Source: Pseudomonadota bacterium (GTDB lineage: Bacteria > Pseudomonadota > Gammaproteobacteria > Xanthomonadales > Xanthomonadaceae). From it: DNA of 33,950 bases. Both the position numbers and the translations under genes were made by a program. This document shows positions 33,701-33,950 of the stretch, in pieces. The stretch is taken from assembly GCA_023444765.1 (NCBI GenBank), contig JAEXLY010000142.1:1-33950 (forward strand), given 5' to 3'. The notes below the pieces were generated by a model that was not told where the DNA came from, did not search any database, and saw only the letters and a list, made by a program, of their open reading frames with translations. Numbering within the stretch: position 1 is the stretch's first letter; every line of letters starts with the position of its first letter.

Positions 33701-33950
33701 GCGATCCGCCTTCGCCCCGTGCTGATGACCACCGCCGCGCTGGTGTTCGCGATGATCCCGCTGCTGATCGCCAAGGGCCCGGGCGCGGCCTCGCGCTTCT
33801 CGATGGGCACGGTGATCGCCTCGGGCATGACGATCGGCACGCTGTTCACCCTGTTCGTGCTGCCGGCGTTCTACCTGTACCTGGCGCGCGACCATGCGCA
33901 CGACCTGGAGCACGAGAAGGTGGACGACGATGCGGCGCCCGGCGCGGCGC
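30794..33950 (+). CDS. RND multidrug efflux permease, HAE-1 family (partial, cut by window end)
   Basis: An open frame from ATG 30794 to the window edge, 1052 codons without a stop. The N-terminus MKFTDIFINKPVLAMVVSLF is a typical RND TM1. The proton-relay residues are Asp401-Asp402 (GIVVDDAIIVLENIHRHI) and Lys941 (GVISKHGILIVEF). The length so far already matches the family (about 1020-1060), so only a short tail is missing. It pairs with the membrane-anchored adaptor upstream and is not closely similar to the first permease: for instance it has a Gly-rich loop NGGFGGSGGGAS, about residues 597-608. The Shine-Dalgarno is weak (GGATT). Whether an outer-membrane factor follows cannot be seen. 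Confidence 0.95.
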   Translation, partial: MKFTDIFINKPVLAMVVSLFILIFGLRAFSELNVRQYPELRNAVVNVSTVYYGADADLIQGFITTPLEREIASAEGIDYMSSTSSAGVSTIQAYIRLDHDPNEALTQIAAKVNKMRGQLPPESEDPVIDLQQGQQIAAMYVSFASETLDNNQITDYLTRVVQPKLVTVAGVQRADILGAGTFAMRVWLKPDRMAALKVTASDVSNALRSNNVLSAVGSTKGQMVAIDMTARTDLRSPEEFRQLVIREQGGAIVRLGDVADVVLGSENYGTSVRINGEAATFMGIFVSPDANSLDVIGQVRELWDGEIVPQLPEGIIASIPYDSTEAIQDAINEVVSTIVEAVIIVIVVIYLFLGSLRSVLIPAVTVPLSLIGALFLMLLMGFTINLLTLLAMVLAIGIVVDDAIIVLENIHRHIEEGMSPYAAAIRGARELAWPVVAMTTTLVAVYLPIGFQGGLTGILFTEFAFTLAGSVLLSGVIALTLTPMMSSKILKAHGEGSKGRLEAWLDARFDALRRGYQRRLHGALETKSVIALFGAIVLVSCVFLYMTAPKEPAPLEDEGFVFAISQADPTATLDYVESYTEEMSAIAQAVPEVQDYFLFNGGFGGSGGGASPMAMAGFVLKPWSERDRSTKAVLEQELQPKISEVTGLNTFALVPPSLPSAGGDGGGEFIIGGVGELAQLSELADEILGRAMASKRFIFLDKDLKIDKPRIEVQIDRDKAASLGIDMRTLAADMAAMLSGGYTNRFAMQNRSYLVIPQVQRSDRLNASDLQNYYTRTRDGELVPLSTLVTLRESAQPQSLKRFQQLNAVSITFAPRPGVSKGEALEILDQAAREVLPQGYTVDYAGESRQFKQEGSAMLMTLALALIVIFLVLSAQFESFRDALIMLLTVPMAICGALLVLNVLAIASGILGFAGIEAFPGMSINIYTQVGLVTLVGVISKHGILIVEFANKLQIEQGLSKREAIEEATAIRLRPVLMTTAALVFAMIPLLIAKGPGAASRFSMGTVIASGMTIGTLFTLFVLPAFYLYLARDHAHDLEHEKVDDDAAPGAA

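Noticed and set aside
30758..33913. A 1051-codon open frame on the minus strand at the window end
   Set aside because: Its translation is His/Gln/Asp/Arg-rich with no domain, and it is the antisense shadow of the second RND permease, whose plus frame shows all family motifs.

Overview
The window looks like chromosomal DNA of a GC-rich gammaproteobacterium of the Xanthomonadaceae (Lysobacter, Luteimonas or Xanthomonas type). Three things suggest this: two long TonB-dependent receptors of the Xanthomonas/Caulobacter carbohydrate type, G/C-rich hairpin and GAATCAC-type intergenic repeats, and a plant-polysaccharide gene set like that of xanthomonads. The genus is inferred; there is no rRNA gene to test it. 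I saw no tRNA, rRNA, CRISPR array, integrase or insertion sequence.

Region 1 (about 1-14.8 kb) is a sugar-scavenging locus on the minus strand. A compact operon encodes a GH31 alpha-xylosidase-like lipoprotein, a GH35 beta-galactosidase-like lipoprotein and a CE20-type acetylesterase. Then come a small membrane protein of unknown function and two large TonB-dependent receptors, the first frameshifted near its 3' end. This enzyme set matches the debranching half of the xyloglucan utilisation loci of Xanthomonas. No endo-xyloglucanase, fucosidase or inner-membrane sugar transporter lies in the window.

Region 2 (14.8-20.4 kb) is a LysR gene divergent from a tight plus-strand operon of four De Ley-Doudoroff galactonate genes: KDPGal aldolase, galactonate dehydratase, SMP-30 lactonase and KDGal kinase. 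The operon can turn galactonolactone into pyruvate and glyceraldehyde 3-phosphate, which fits the galactose released by the GH35 enzyme. Directly downstream lies a decayed GH43 gene, with two frameshifts, one in-frame stop and loss of the catalytic acid, joined to the tail of a DUF305-like gene. This is a deletion scar and suggests the locus once also removed arabinose or xylose.

Region 3 (20.4-23.4 kb) holds housekeeping genes: ETF-ubiquinone oxidoreductase (minus), QueD (plus) and a phasin. The phasin has a clear terminator and a promoter overlapped by two TGC-N3-GCA dyads. A 0.7 kb non-coding stretch follows, holding an imperfect 50-bp inverted repeat around a 265-bp core.

Region 4 (24.0-33.95 kb) holds two RND efflux systems around one TetR gene. 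A MexAB/AcrAB-like adaptor-permease pair runs leftward. tetR and a second adaptor-permease pair run rightward, and the last permease is cut by the window edge. Neither pair has an outer-membrane factor gene here.
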